Assembly (NCBI GenBank): GCA_003266065.1
Contig: MUZY01000241.1
Span: 1,067 to 33,818, forward strand
Source of the DNA: Methanosphaera sp. rholeuAM130
GTDB lineage: Archaea > Methanobacteriota > Methanobacteria > Methanobacteriales > Methanobacteriaceae
DNA length: 32,752 nucleotides
Direction: 5' to 3'
Numbering within the stretch: the stretch's first letter is position 1; each line of letters begins with the position of its first letter. A model generated the notes under the pieces. That model saw only the letters and a program-made list of their open reading frames with translations. It had not been told where the DNA came from and searched no databases. Positions 15,357 to 23,291 of the stretch are shown one piece after another. Position numbers and translations under genes: made by a program.

Positions 15357-17216
15357 ATGAAGATAAAAGAATTATTGAGTCCCGAGAAGGGAAATGAATA
15401 TTTTATGCTGGGTAATGAAGCGGCTGTAAGGGGAGTTTTAGAGTGTGGACTTTCACTGGCTGCAACATATCCTGGTACTCCATCCTCAGAGATAGGTGAT
15501 ATTCTTTATAAGATTGCAAAAAGTGCAAATGTTTATTTTGAATTTTCATCAAATGAAAAGGTCGCGGTTGAAGTGGCGGCAGCAGCTGCCAGTACTGGTC
15601 TTAGAACATTTTCATTCATGAAGCACGTTGGAGTAAATGTGGCTTCAGATTCATTGATGTCATCTGCTTATATAGGGGTGGAAGGTAGTTTCCTGCTCTT
15701 GATAGCTGATGATCCATCCACATTTTCATCACAGAATGAACAGGATACACGACACTTTGCAAGACAAGCAAATATACCTTTATTTGAACCATCAAATCCA
15801 CAGGAGATAAAGGATTATATTCATTATGCGTATGACATTTCTGATGAATATGATTTGCCCGTAATTATAAGAACGACTACCCGTGTATCACACATGCGCG
15901 GTGTCGTTACAACAGATGAATATACTAAAAACACAATCAATGCCGGTGAATTTAAAAATGAACGTTTACATGTACCGGTACCTGAAGCTGCAAGGGTTAT
16001 GCACAAGAATCTTGTCGAAAAAATTAACGTATTGCGTGAAGTTTCAAACGGCTCACCATTAAATAAAATAATCGACAACGGTGCTGATATTGGAATAATC
16101 ACTTCCGGTGGAGCATATAACTATGTAATCGACGTTGTCAATCAGAATAACTTAAAAGTTAATATTTTAAAGATAGGATTTTCACATCCATATCCTGAAG
16201 AGTTGGTTAAACAATTCCTCGAAAACAATAGGGAAGTGCTTGTCGTTGAAGAGGTAGATCCGATTAACGAAATCGAAACACTTGCAATAGTTGGTAAATA
16301 TAATCTACAAACCAAGGTTCACGGTAAACGTGACGGAACATTATCAGAGATATTCGAATATAATCCTAACATAGTCTTTGACGCCTTACGTAAATTATTG
16401 AACTTTGAAGACAATAGACCAACGCCAAACGAAAAAAGCAGCATCCAACTGCCATCCCGACCGGCAACGCTATGTGCGGGTTGTCCTCATAGAGCCGCAT
16501 ATTACTCTGCCAGACAGGCGATAAACAGTCTAAACCTGGACGTCGAGAGTATTCATCCATCGGATATAGGCTGTTACACATTGGGAATAGCACCTCCATA
16601 TAATATGGCAAATTATCTAATGTCAATGGGTGCAAGCGTAGGTACAAGTTGCGGTTTCAGCAAGTCAACGGAAAATCAACCGATTATCAGTTTTATCGGG
16701 GACTCCACATTCTTCCATGCAGGTATACCTCCGCTGATAAATGCACTGCACAATAAAAATAAGTTCACATTGGTTATTCTGGATAACAGAATTACTGCAA
16801 TGACTGGAGGACAGACAAATCCCGGCATTCCAGTTGACGGTATGGGTCAGGAGGCACCGGCCATATCGATTGAAAAGATTGTAAGGGCAATCGGAGTGGA
16901 ATTTGTTGAAGAAATCAATCCATTGAATGTCAATAAGATGATTGAAGTATACAAAGAGGCATTGAAATATGAGGGCGTATCTGTTATAATATCCAAATAT
17001 CCATGCAACCTGATAAATAAGGATGACATCAGGTCACGTAAATATCGTGTGGATGTTAATCAGGACAAATGTATCCACTGCAGGAAGTGTATCAGTCAAT
17101 TGGCATGTCCAAGCATCAACCTTGTGGATGAAAAGATAACAATAGATCAAAGTTGTATTAAATGTGGTGTATGTATTGATGTATGTCCAGTTGATGCAAT
17201 ATACAGGAAGGAGTAA
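15357..17216 (+). CDS. iorA: Indolepyruvate:ferredoxin oxidoreductase, alpha subunit
   Basis: This 619-residue subunit contains the pyrimidine-binding PFOR-like domain (TYPGTPSSEIGD near residue 33), the middle transketolase-type domain, the TPP-binding domain (SDIGCYTLG; FIGDSTFFHAG; NRITAMTGGQ), and two C-terminal 4Fe-4S motifs (CIHCRKCISQLACP, CIKCGVCIDVCP). IorAB interconverts aryl pyruvates (indolepyruvate, phenylpyruvate) and arylacetyl-CoA with ferredoxin. In methanogens it can work in reverse to make aromatic amino acids from arylacetates. The first CX2CX2CX4C motif has one extra residue before its last cysteine, as is usual for IorA. The start follows AAGGAG. iorB follows after 5 bases. 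Confidence 0.96.
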   Translation: MKIKELLSPEKGNEYFMLGNEAAVRGVLECGLSLAATYPGTPSSEIGDILYKIAKSANVYFEFSSNEKVAVEVAAAAASTGLRTFSFMKHVGVNVASDSLMSSAYIGVEGSFLLLIADDPSTFSSQNEQDTRHFARQANIPLFEPSNPQEIKDYIHYAYDISDEYDLPVIIRTTTRVSHMRGVVTTDEYTKNTINAGEFKNERLHVPVPEAARVMHKNLVEKINVLREVSNGSPLNKIIDNGADIGIITSGGAYNYVIDVVNQNNLKVNILKIGFSHPYPEELVKQFLENNREVLVVEEVDPINEIETLAIVGKYNLQTKVHGKRDGTLSEIFEYNPNIVFDALRKLLNFEDNRPTPNEKSSIQLPSRPATLCAGCPHRAAYYSARQAINSLNLDVESIHPSDIGCYTLGIAPPYNMANYLMSMGASVGTSCGFSKSTENQPIISFIGDSTFFHAGIPPLINALHNKNKFTLVILDNRITAMTGGQTNPGIPVDGMGQEAPAISIEKIVRAIGVEFVEEINPLNVNKMIEVYKEALKYEGVSVIISKYPCNLINKDDIRSRKYRVDVNQDKCIHCRKCISQLACPSINLVDEKITIDQSCIKCGVCIDVCPVDAIYRKE

Positions 17217-17221
17217 TTACT

Positions 17222-17809
17222 ATGACATATAACATTTATATTTGCGGAATAGGTGGACAGGGAATTATCAAAACATCCATCGTTATAGGACAAACTGCCC
17301 TAAAAGAAAAACAGCACGTTGTCATGAGCGAAATACATGGTATGAGCCAGCGTGGTGGAGTAGTCTCAACCGAGCTTAAAATTGGTGAGGATGAAAGTCC
17401 TATCATTCAGCAAGGAGGGGCTGATTTAATATTGGCATTTGAACCTGTTGAAGCGGTTCGTGCTCTTGAAAAATCCAATAAGGAAACTGTTGTAGTGGTC
17501 AATACATCCATCGTACTTCCTTCAACCATCAATCAGCAGGACGTCGATTATCCGGAAGTTGATGAAGTAATTAAAGAACTGGAATCCAAAGTTGCATCAG
17601 TTCATCCGATGGATGCAAATAAAATTGCATTGACAGCCGGTCATCCGCTATCCATGAACATGGCAATGTTGGGTGCAGTAACTGCAATAGATAACTTCCC
17701 ATTATCAAAAGAAGATATAATAACAACAATGAAAGAAAACTTACCTCCCAAATCAATTGATATTAATTTAAAGGCATTTGAAATGGGTTATGAAGCTTGC
17801 AATAAATAG
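17222..17809 (+). CDS. iorB: Indolepyruvate:ferredoxin oxidoreductase, beta subunit
   Basis: This 195-residue protein is the gamma-type domain partner of IorA: CGIGGQGIIKTSIVIG at residues 7-22, EIHGMSQRGG (34-43), and DLILAFEPVEAVRAL are IorB family motifs that build the CoA/aryl-pyruvate site. The length is normal. The start follows AGGAG and the gene is translationally close to iorA. The stop codon lies inside a perfect 23-base palindrome followed by T5, likely the operon terminator. Confidence 0.95.
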   Translation: MTYNIYICGIGGQGIIKTSIVIGQTALKEKQHVVMSEIHGMSQRGGVVSTELKIGEDESPIIQQGGADLILAFEPVEAVRALEKSNKETVVVVNTSIVLPSTINQQDVDYPEVDEVIKELESKVASVHPMDANKIALTAGHPLSMNMAMLGAVTAIDNFPLSKEDIITTMKENLPPKSIDINLKAFEMGYEACNK

Positions 17810-17840
17810 ATGATTCAATCATCTATTCCAATCTCTTTTT
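17805..17840 (+). terminator. Palindrome plus T5 terminator spanning the iorB stop codon
   Basis: Bases 17805-17827 form a perfect inverted repeat, arms AATAGATGATT / AATCATCTATT around a single C. The arms can fold as a stem of about 9 bp with a small loop. T5 follows at 17836-17840. The iorB stop codon (17807-17809) is within the left arm. The structure and location closely resemble the end of the tatD-like gene. Confidence 0.6.
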
Positions 17841-18004
17841 AAATTATTCAGTTCAATATTTACATTTCATTTTTCAAAGTTCAATTTTTCACTAATTGAT
17901 ATGGCACTTTTTTTTGGAAAATCAAAAAACAGTATGCTAATAAAAATCTAATATTCGAATTCAGAACTATTATTATAAAAAACAGGACTATTCAAAATCA
18001 AAAG

Positions 18005-18019
18005 AAAAAAAGTGGGAGT
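18005..18019 (-). terminator. ACTCCCAC-T7 terminator after the ACT gene
   Basis: On the minus strand the ACT-protein stop codon TAA is followed directly by ACTCCCACTTTTTTT. It matches the CTCCC-oligo(T) pattern seen at three other gene ends here. Confidence 0.55.
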
Positions 18020-18454
18020 TTAAATAGAATATATTTCATCAGGACAGATTAGTTCGGCATTTCCTTCTTCCAATACCTTTAATCCCTCGTCCATATTCTC
18101 CAGTCTTAAGATTACTATGGCATCATATTTCTGTTGTTCCACGAATGCATACAGGTATTCCAAGTTAATGTTGTTATTGCTGAGCAATCTAAGTATTTTG
18201 TTTAATCCTCCAGGTTCATCGCTGATTGCAACAGGTATTACGTCGGTTAATTTAACTATAAAATCCTTTTTTTCCAGTTCTTCCTTAACCTTTAACGGAT
18301 CTGTTACAATCAATCTTAGAATTCCAAATTCGGATGTGTCTGCGATGGATAATGCACGTATATTGATATTTAATTCTTCAATAATGTCAAGGGTATGTAA
18401 CATTCTTCCCTCTTTGTTTTCAAGAAATATTGATAATTGTTTTAAGTATTCCAT
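18020..18454 (-). CDS. Tandem ACT-domain protein, putative aromatic amino acid sensor
   Basis: This 144-residue protein consists of two ACT domains (about residues 4-70 and 72-140): QLSIFLENKEGRMLHTLDIIEELNIN and VIPVAISDEPGGLNKILRLL each show the ACT beta-alpha pattern with the ligand-binding loop. ACT domains bind amino acids. Genes of this type sit beside paaK and ior in many anaerobes, where a regulatory role for aromatic amino acids is proposed. It starts 12 bases after the paaK stop, behind GGGGGGAT, and is translated from the same transcript. Its stop is followed at once by a CTCCC-oligo(T) terminator. The ligand is not known. Confidence 0.85.
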   Translation of the reverse strand: MEYLKQLSIFLENKEGRMLHTLDIIEELNINIRALSIADTSEFGILRLIVTDPLKVKEELEKKDFIVKLTDVIPVAISDEPGGLNKILRLLSNNNINLEYLYAFVEQQKYDAIVILRLENMDEGLKVLEEGNAELICPDEIYSI

Positions 18455-18466
18455 GGGTATCCCCCC

Positions 18467-19771
18467 CTATTTTAAGTTTCTGTTGTCTATTACTCTAACG
18501 GCTTTTCCGGCATCTACCCTGTCAATGGTCTTAGGTTCCACGAGGTTAACGTTTACTCTTAAACCTATCTCATCATGTATGGCTTCTGCTAACTTGTCGC
18601 GTATACCAACCAATTCCTTAACGTTGTCAAAGAATATGTCAGGGGATGCTTCAACTTTAACTTCTATCTGATCCAGATTATCAGGTCTTGTGAGTATGAT
18701 TTGATAGTGTGGCTCCACACCCTTTATGGACAGCAATGCCTTTTCAATTTGTGATGGGAATACGCTTACTCCCTTAATCTTAAGCATGTCATCTGTTCTG
18801 CCGGTAATTTTGGACATCTTTACCAGTGTTCTTCCACAGCCGCATTTTTCATGTTTAATGCTGGTCACGTCATGTGTTCTGAATCTGATTATAGGCATTC
18901 CAACTCTAGTCAGTGTTGTAAGTACCAATTCACCGCTTTGTCCTTCAGGTATGTGCTTCAATGTTTTTGAATCGATTATTTCAGGATAGAAGTGATCTTC
19001 ATATAAGTGCAAGCCATTCTGCTGGTCACATTCCATTGCTACGCCGGGACCCATTACCTCGGTCAATCCATAGATGTTGTAGGCCGGTACCTCAAATTTT
19101 TCCTCAATGCTCTGTCTCATCTCGTCGGTCCAGCTTTCGGATCCAAAACCGATGACCTTAAGGTTTAAGTCGGATGGCTTAATGCCCATTTCATGCAGTT
19201 CTTCGGCTATGTGCAATCCGTATGATGGTGTGAATATCAGCATTGTCGTTCCGAAGTCCTTCATCAGCTCAATTTGTCTTAAAGTTTGACCTGTAGAGAT
19301 AGGTATGACTGTTGCACCAATCTTTTGTCCGCCATAGTGAACTCCGAATCCTCCTGTAAACAATCCGTATCCATGGGTATTCTGCACTATGTCGTCTTCA
19401 CCGATACCCATCATCGTCATTCCACGAGCCATTACCTCTGCCCATGTATCAAGGTCTTCCTTTGTATATCCTGATACGGTAGGCTTTCCGGTAGTACCGC
19501 TTGAAGTGTGAATCTCAACGATTTCCTTTTGATCTACGGCAAATAAGCCGAAGGGGTATGATGCTCTAAGATCCGTTTTTGTTGTAAACGGTAATTTTTC
19601 TATATCTTCCAAACATTGAATATCCTCCGGATATACTTCCGCTTCAGTATACCTTTTGTGATAATATGGTACTTCATTAAATGCTCTTGTAACGACATCT
19701 TGTAATCTTTTTAATTGTAATTCCCGCATGTCTTCAAGTGACATACATTCTATTTTTTCATCCCATATCAT
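18467..19771 (-). CDS. paaK: Phenylacetate-CoA ligase / arylacetate-CoA ligase
   Basis: This 434-residue adenylate-forming enzyme activates arylacetates (phenylacetate, indoleacetate) to CoA thioesters. The AMP-binding motif is TSSGTTGKPT at about 89-98, followed by YGLTE (A5 motif) and the hinge GRTDDMLKIKGVSVFP. The length is typical of PaaK. With IorAB, which carboxylates arylacetyl-CoA reductively, it would let the cell build Phe, Tyr or Trp from arylacetates in the gut, or run in reverse. It is the first gene of a two-gene minus-strand operon with the ACT protein. The operon converges on iorAB. Confidence 0.93.
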   Translation of the reverse strand: MIWDEKIECMSLEDMRELQLKRLQDVVTRAFNEVPYYHKRYTEAEVYPEDIQCLEDIEKLPFTTKTDLRASYPFGLFAVDQKEIVEIHTSSGTTGKPTVSGYTKEDLDTWAEVMARGMTMMGIGEDDIVQNTHGYGLFTGGFGVHYGGQKIGATVIPISTGQTLRQIELMKDFGTTMLIFTPSYGLHIAEELHEMGIKPSDLNLKVIGFGSESWTDEMRQSIEEKFEVPAYNIYGLTEVMGPGVAMECDQQNGLHLYEDHFYPEIIDSKTLKHIPEGQSGELVLTTLTRVGMPIIRFRTHDVTSIKHEKCGCGRTLVKMSKITGRTDDMLKIKGVSVFPSQIEKALLSIKGVEPHYQIILTRPDNLDQIEVKVEASPDIFFDNVKELVGIRDKLAEAIHDEIGLRVNVNLVEPKTIDRVDAGKAVRVIDNRNLK

Positions 19772-19975
19772 TAATATTAAACTTCCTTTTCAATAGATAA
19801 TAGTTATTTATGTGGAAGGTTATTATTAATTTTTGGCATAATAAATAATTTTTAAAGGTTAATTTTAACTTGAATAAGTGTGTAGAATTTGGATGAGAAA
19901 ATTAAAATGCAATACTTAAATCTTAAGTTATGCTATGGCATTTAATCAAATAAAATATTTTAAAGAAAGCCATTT

Positions 19976-19983
19976 AAAAAAAA
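19976..19983 (-). terminator. T8 terminator after the surface protein gene
   Basis: T8 on the minus strand begins 18 bases after the stop of the secreted Ig/transglutaminase gene. No hairpin precedes it. Confidence 0.5.
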
Positions 19984-20001
19984 GATAAAATGGTATTGAA
20001 A

Positions 20002-21672
20002 CTAGAACGGTAATGTGGTATAATATCTTATACTTCCACATCTATTCCAGTTTACAATATTTCCAAATGAGTTGTAGTTTGATGTCAGGTCACAGTTATG
20101 CCATGCACCGTTGACGTATACCTGTGCCCATACGTGACCCGTTACAAGGCCGCTTCTGAAGTAACATGTTGCATGAGCGTATCTTGCAGGTATGCCTGCG
20201 GCTCTGCATACTGCCACCATTAGGTTTGCCATGTCACAGCAGTTACCCGCTTTTCTGTTCCATGTTCCGAGTGCACCGTATCTGGTGTTTGCATAGTAAT
20301 CGTAACTTGTCTTATCGTTTAAGTAACTGAATATTGCCTTTGCCTGTGCCAATGTCGTTGTTTTTCCGCTTGTAATTGTTTTTGCCAGGTTTTGTATTAC
20401 TGAATTGTATACCTGACAGTTTGATGCACTTGTTGTAATGTATGTTTTAAGTGCACTGTTTTGTGTAAGTGACGTGTTTTTTCCACCGGCTGTTTGAGTT
20501 TCCAGTTTTAATTTAGCTGATGTTGTACTTGTTAGGTATTGTACGTATCCACCATACGTTGCGGTTATGTCATATGAGGATTTACTTAAACTCTTAGGAA
20601 TTGCATATGATATGCTTGCACTTCCACTTTTAACGGTAGCTTTACCTATCGTAAGGCCGTTTAATTTAAATACTACAGTACCGCCGCTTATAGCTGTTGA
20701 ACCACTTTTAACGGTAGCTTTAACAGTTATGGTCTTACCGGCGGAACTTGTAATGTCGCTTACGCTTGTAGTTGTTTTTTGTGGAGTAAGAACCGTGAGG
20801 GTACTTGATGCTTTTGATGAAGCCAATGCTCCAGTACCGCTATAGGTTGCAGTTATTGCATATGAGCTTTTTGTGAAGGATGTCGGTATGGTATAGTTTA
20901 TTGCCGCTCCTCCGTTTACAACCTTGCTTGTTCCTATTGAAAGTCCATTCAATTTGAAGACTACATTTCCACCATGTGCATATGCACCTTTGCTGTCTTT
21001 GACAACTGCCAGTATTCTAACACTTGATCCTTCAATACCCGTTAAGTCTTTAACCGTGGTTGTTGAAGAAGTTTTTGTTATTTTTAGAGTACCATTTGCA
21101 GTTGATGATGAATATCTGCTTGTAGCACCGAATACTGCTGTAGTAGTATATGTGCCTGCAGAATATCCTGGTATTGTATATCTTAATGATGCCTTACCAT
21201 TTGTTACGTTAGCTTGACCAATAGTTTTACCGTTAATTTTAAATGCTACAAGTCCATTTGGAACGTATACCGAACCGGATGCCACTGTAGCTTTTAACAC
21301 TATCGTATCCGTACTGGTAGCAGTAATTGAATTTATTGCTATTTGGGTAGAATCAAGTTTGCTGCTTGATTTTGTATTACTGCTTGTTTTTTGAATACTT
21401 TTTAAACTATTCGTGTTATCATCTTCGGATTTTGTCGTAGTAACGTCCGTTACCGTATTTGAGTTGGCAGTACTTGCTGAAGATGATGCTGAGTTTGTAG
21501 TAATTACTGTATCTGTGTCGGTTATTGCATTGGATGTGGATTGTGTTGCTTGAATATCGTTTGATATTGTATCCGCTGTAATCGTGTCATTATCAGGGTC
21601 TATTGCACTTACTGAACTAATTAATAAAATAGTTGTACATATTAAGATTATTGTACCAAAATAACCCTTAAT
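20002..21672 (-). CDS. Secreted Ig-repeat protein with C-terminal transglutaminase-like Cys protease domain
   Basis: The open frame encodes 556 residues. Residues 1-23 (hydrophobic core, ending ISSVSA) form a signal peptide. A Ser/Thr/Asn-rich linker runs to about 115. Three Ig-like repeats cover about 115-394 (GGTVVFKLNGLTIG type). A transglutaminase-like domain covers about 420-550 with triad Cys478 (AGNCCD), His513 (GHVWAQVY) and Asp528 (CDLTS). Phage pseudomurein endoisopeptidases use a similar Cys-His-Asp triad, so a cell-wall target is plausible. The sequence has no ATG, GTG or TTG before residue 125. The only start consistent with the SD GGAGG (21680-21684) and signal peptide is ATT at 21670-21672. 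ATG at 21300 would cut the first repeat and lose secretion. Confidence 0.8.
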   Translation of the reverse strand: MKGYFGTIILICTTILLISSVSAIDPDNDTITADTISNDIQATQSTSNAITDTDTVITTNSASSSASTANSNTVTDVTTTKSEDDNTNSLKSIQKTSSNTKSSSKLDSTQIAINSITATSTDTIVLKATVASGSVYVPNGLVAFKINGKTIGQANVTNGKASLRYTIPGYSAGTYTTTAVFGATSRYSSSTANGTLKITKTSSTTTVKDLTGIEGSSVRILAVVKDSKGAYAHGGNVVFKLNGLSIGTSKVVNGGAAINYTIPTSFTKSSYAITATYSGTGALASSKASSTLTVLTPQKTTTSVSDITSSAGKTITVKATVKSGSTAISGGTVVFKLNGLTIGKATVKSGSASISYAIPKSLSKSSYDITATYGGYVQYLTSTTSAKLKLETQTAGGKNTSLTQNSALKTYITTSASNCQVYNSVIQNLAKTITSGKTTTLAQAKAIFSYLNDKTSYDYYANTRYGALGTWNRKAGNCCDMANLMVAVCRAAGIPARYAHATCYFRSGLVTGHVWAQVYVNGAWHNCDLTSNYNSFGNIVNWNRCGSIRYYTTLPF

Positions 21673-21713
21673 TATAAAACCTCCTTATTAATATAAATTG
21701 GTTATATTTGTTC

Positions 21714-21737
21714 GTCGAATCATTTTTTCAATTCGAC
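21714..21737. promoter_or_regulatory. 7-bp inverted repeat in the 5' leader of the surface protein gene
   Basis: GTCGAAT at 21714-21720 and ATTCGAC at 21731-21737 are perfect arms around a 10-base loop. The repeat lies between the TATA candidate and the Shine-Dalgarno, close to the expected 5' end of the mRNA. It could be an RNA hairpin or a protein operator. Confidence 0.4.
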
Positions 21738-21760
21738 TTGTATAATCATTAATACTTCAT

Positions 21761-21770
21761 AGTATATAAA
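21761..21770 (-). promoter_or_regulatory. Candidate TATA box of the surface protein gene
   Basis: Minus-strand TTTATATACT lies about 95 bases upstream of the ATT start. A TSS about 25 bases downstream (near 21740) gives a leader of about 70 bases that starts at the inverted repeat. Confidence 0.4.
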
Positions 21771-22180
21771 TATATTTTTTAAATAATTCAAATTATTGGC
21801 CTTTTAAACTATTGGATAATTAAGGGCATCTTTTTAATCATTAGAAATTCTCTATAATTGATTTATTCTTTATCATATAATTTTTACTCTGATATTATTA
21901 ATCTTTTATTTATCCTGATTTTTTATCTTTATCCATTGATTAACGGAGTATATTAAACTGGTAAATATTCTATTGCTGTCGATGAGCCTTTTTTGATAAT
22001 TTTTTAAAATAATAATTGATTATGAGTCTTATTCTCATCAAATGTATATGCTCTATTGAATCTTTTATTTTTTATAAATGGGTTATAATGGTTAAAACGT
22101 GTTGTATTTTTCTTATTTTGGTTAATTACGGTTTAAATAATGGATTTCATATATTTTCATGAAAATTATAAAAAATAAAA

Positions 22181-22190
22181 AATATATATT
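22181..22190 (+). promoter_or_regulatory. Candidate TATA box of the 119-residue gene
   Basis: AATATATATT after a run of A lies 53 bases before the ATG at 22243. A TSS near 22213 would give a leader of about 30 bases with GAGGTGA. Confidence 0.4.
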
Positions 22191-22242
22191 AATGACAATC
22201 ATAAGATATATAGGATTTTTAATTAAACAAGAGGTGACAGAT

Positions 22243-22602
22243 ATGACAGATGAAAAAATTACCTATGAAGATGTTAAAGAATATGAGTCCTTATTTACCA
22301 TTGCACCGGCAATAGTACTTGAGGCAATGATTAAAAAAAATGTTAATCTCGTAAAGAAATTTCGTTCAGTAATTGTCAGTTATTTAAAACAGTTAACGCC
22401 GGAACAAAAGGCTAAGCTTATGCTTGTATTGGCTACCGATATAGTGGTACTTCAGAAGTTGATGTTTGTTGCATATAAAAAGACAGGTAAAAAACAGTTT
22501 TATCTATTGGCCAATCCTGCAAACAGATTATTCGTAGCTATGAACCTTAAGGAAATAAGTGATTTGGTTGCTTTTTTAGAGGATAATCCCCATGCTGAAT
22601 AA
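22243..22602 (+). CDS. Uncharacterised 119-residue alpha-helical protein
   Basis: I do not recognise a family. The start ATG at 22243 follows GAGGTGA; the frame is open further upstream, but the extension has no ribosome binding site. The protein looks all-helical and soluble, with an acidic N-terminus (MTDEKITYEDVKEYE), a basic middle (KKNVNLVKKFRS) and amphipathic segments such as EQKAKLMLVLATDIVVLQKLM. There are no cysteines and no clear motif. It is monocistronic, with a long AT-rich upstream gap, and it converges on the PRC-barrel gene 31 bases away. Confidence 0.7.
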   Translation: MTDEKITYEDVKEYESLFTIAPAIVLEAMIKKNVNLVKKFRSVIVSYLKQLTPEQKAKLMLVLATDIVVLQKLMFVAYKKTGKKQFYLLANPANRLFVAMNLKEISDLVAFLEDNPHAE

Positions 22603-22622
22603 TTGAATATAAAAAAGTTAAG

Positions 22623-22633
22623 AAAAAGGGAGT
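22623..22633 (-). terminator. ACTCCC-T5 terminator after the two-domain PRC-barrel gene
   Basis: The stop TAA (22634-22636) is followed on the minus strand directly by ACTCCCTTTTT. It is nearly identical to the end of the ACT gene. Confidence 0.55.
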
Positions 22634-23197
22634 TTAGTTTATGTTGATATCTACTTTTTCTTCTTCAGGTGTTTCTTTTTTTTCTTCTTCTTCATCACCC
22701 GTTTTATCGTCTTCAAAGCTTAGGGTTTTGTTGATTAAGATGTAGTCACCGAAACCGGTTATTTCATCTTGTTCTATTTTAGCTTCACTTGATTTTGTGA
22801 ATGATGAGGATTTTGAAACATTTAATGAAGTGATTTCCTGTTTTTCGATATCTATATTTATGCTTGATACTTTTCCACTGTCGTTACCATTGCAGTCCAA
22901 TACTTTCTTGCCGATAATTTCGCTGCTTTTTGCGTTTGTTCCTTCACTTTTTGGTATTTTGTCCAATGAATTTTCCATCAGTTCTTCTTTAGTAACATTT
23001 ACTTGCAAATAATCTCCTATTGCCATTATGTCTGTTGCTTTGAAATCATGGTATTTTTTACTGATTGGATTTCCCGTTGAACCGTAGATACCTGTTAATT
23101 TGAATGTTTTTGTATCAAAGGTCATTTCAGCGATTTTTCCTACTTCTTTAACGTTTTTGTCGATGATTTTTTTTCCGACTATTTCATTTGTCTTCAT
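22634..23197 (-). CDS. Two-domain PRC-barrel protein
   Basis: This 187-residue protein has two PRC-barrel domains (about residues 3-70, NEIVGKKIIDKNVKEVGKI, and 90-160, SEIIGKKVLDCNGNDSGKVSSI), each ending in GDYL or GDYILIN, and an acidic tail from about 160. PRC-barrels are small beta-barrels found in photosynthetic reaction centre subunit H, RimM and many archaeal proteins. In Haloferax, PRC-barrel proteins CdpB1 and CdpB2 act with SepF and FtsZ in division. This window also encodes SepF, but far away, so a division role is only an idea. It has its own promoter region upstream (95-base gap). Confidence 0.82.
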   Translation of the reverse strand: MKTNEIVGKKIIDKNVKEVGKIAEMTFDTKTFKLTGIYGSTGNPISKKYHDFKATDIMAIGDYLQVNVTKEELMENSLDKIPKSEGTNAKSSEIIGKKVLDCNGNDSGKVSSINIDIEKQEITSLNVSKSSSFTKSSEAKIEQDEITGFGDYILINKTLSFEDDKTGDEEEEKKETPEEEKVDININ

Positions 23198-23291
23198 ATT
23201 TTTAGCCTCACATATTCTTATTTGCTTTTATTAGTTATATTTATTATTTTATAATTGTTTAATATATTAATATATATTATATCTATTTTAA

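Larger units (their letters stand above)
21673..22242. other. 570-base AT-rich divergent gap
   Basis: It holds the SD GGAGG (21680-21684), a hairpin at 21714-21737 and a TATA candidate at 21761-21770 for the surface protein on the minus strand, and a TATA candidate at 22181-22190 for the 119-residue gene on the plus strand. The middle 400 bases show no gene or strong structure. Confidence 0.5.

Noticed and set aside
20002..21300. Start of the surface protein at ATG 21300
   Set aside because: It would remove the signal peptide and part of the first Ig repeat, and it has no ribosome binding site, while GGAGG and a signal peptide lie further upstream in frame.
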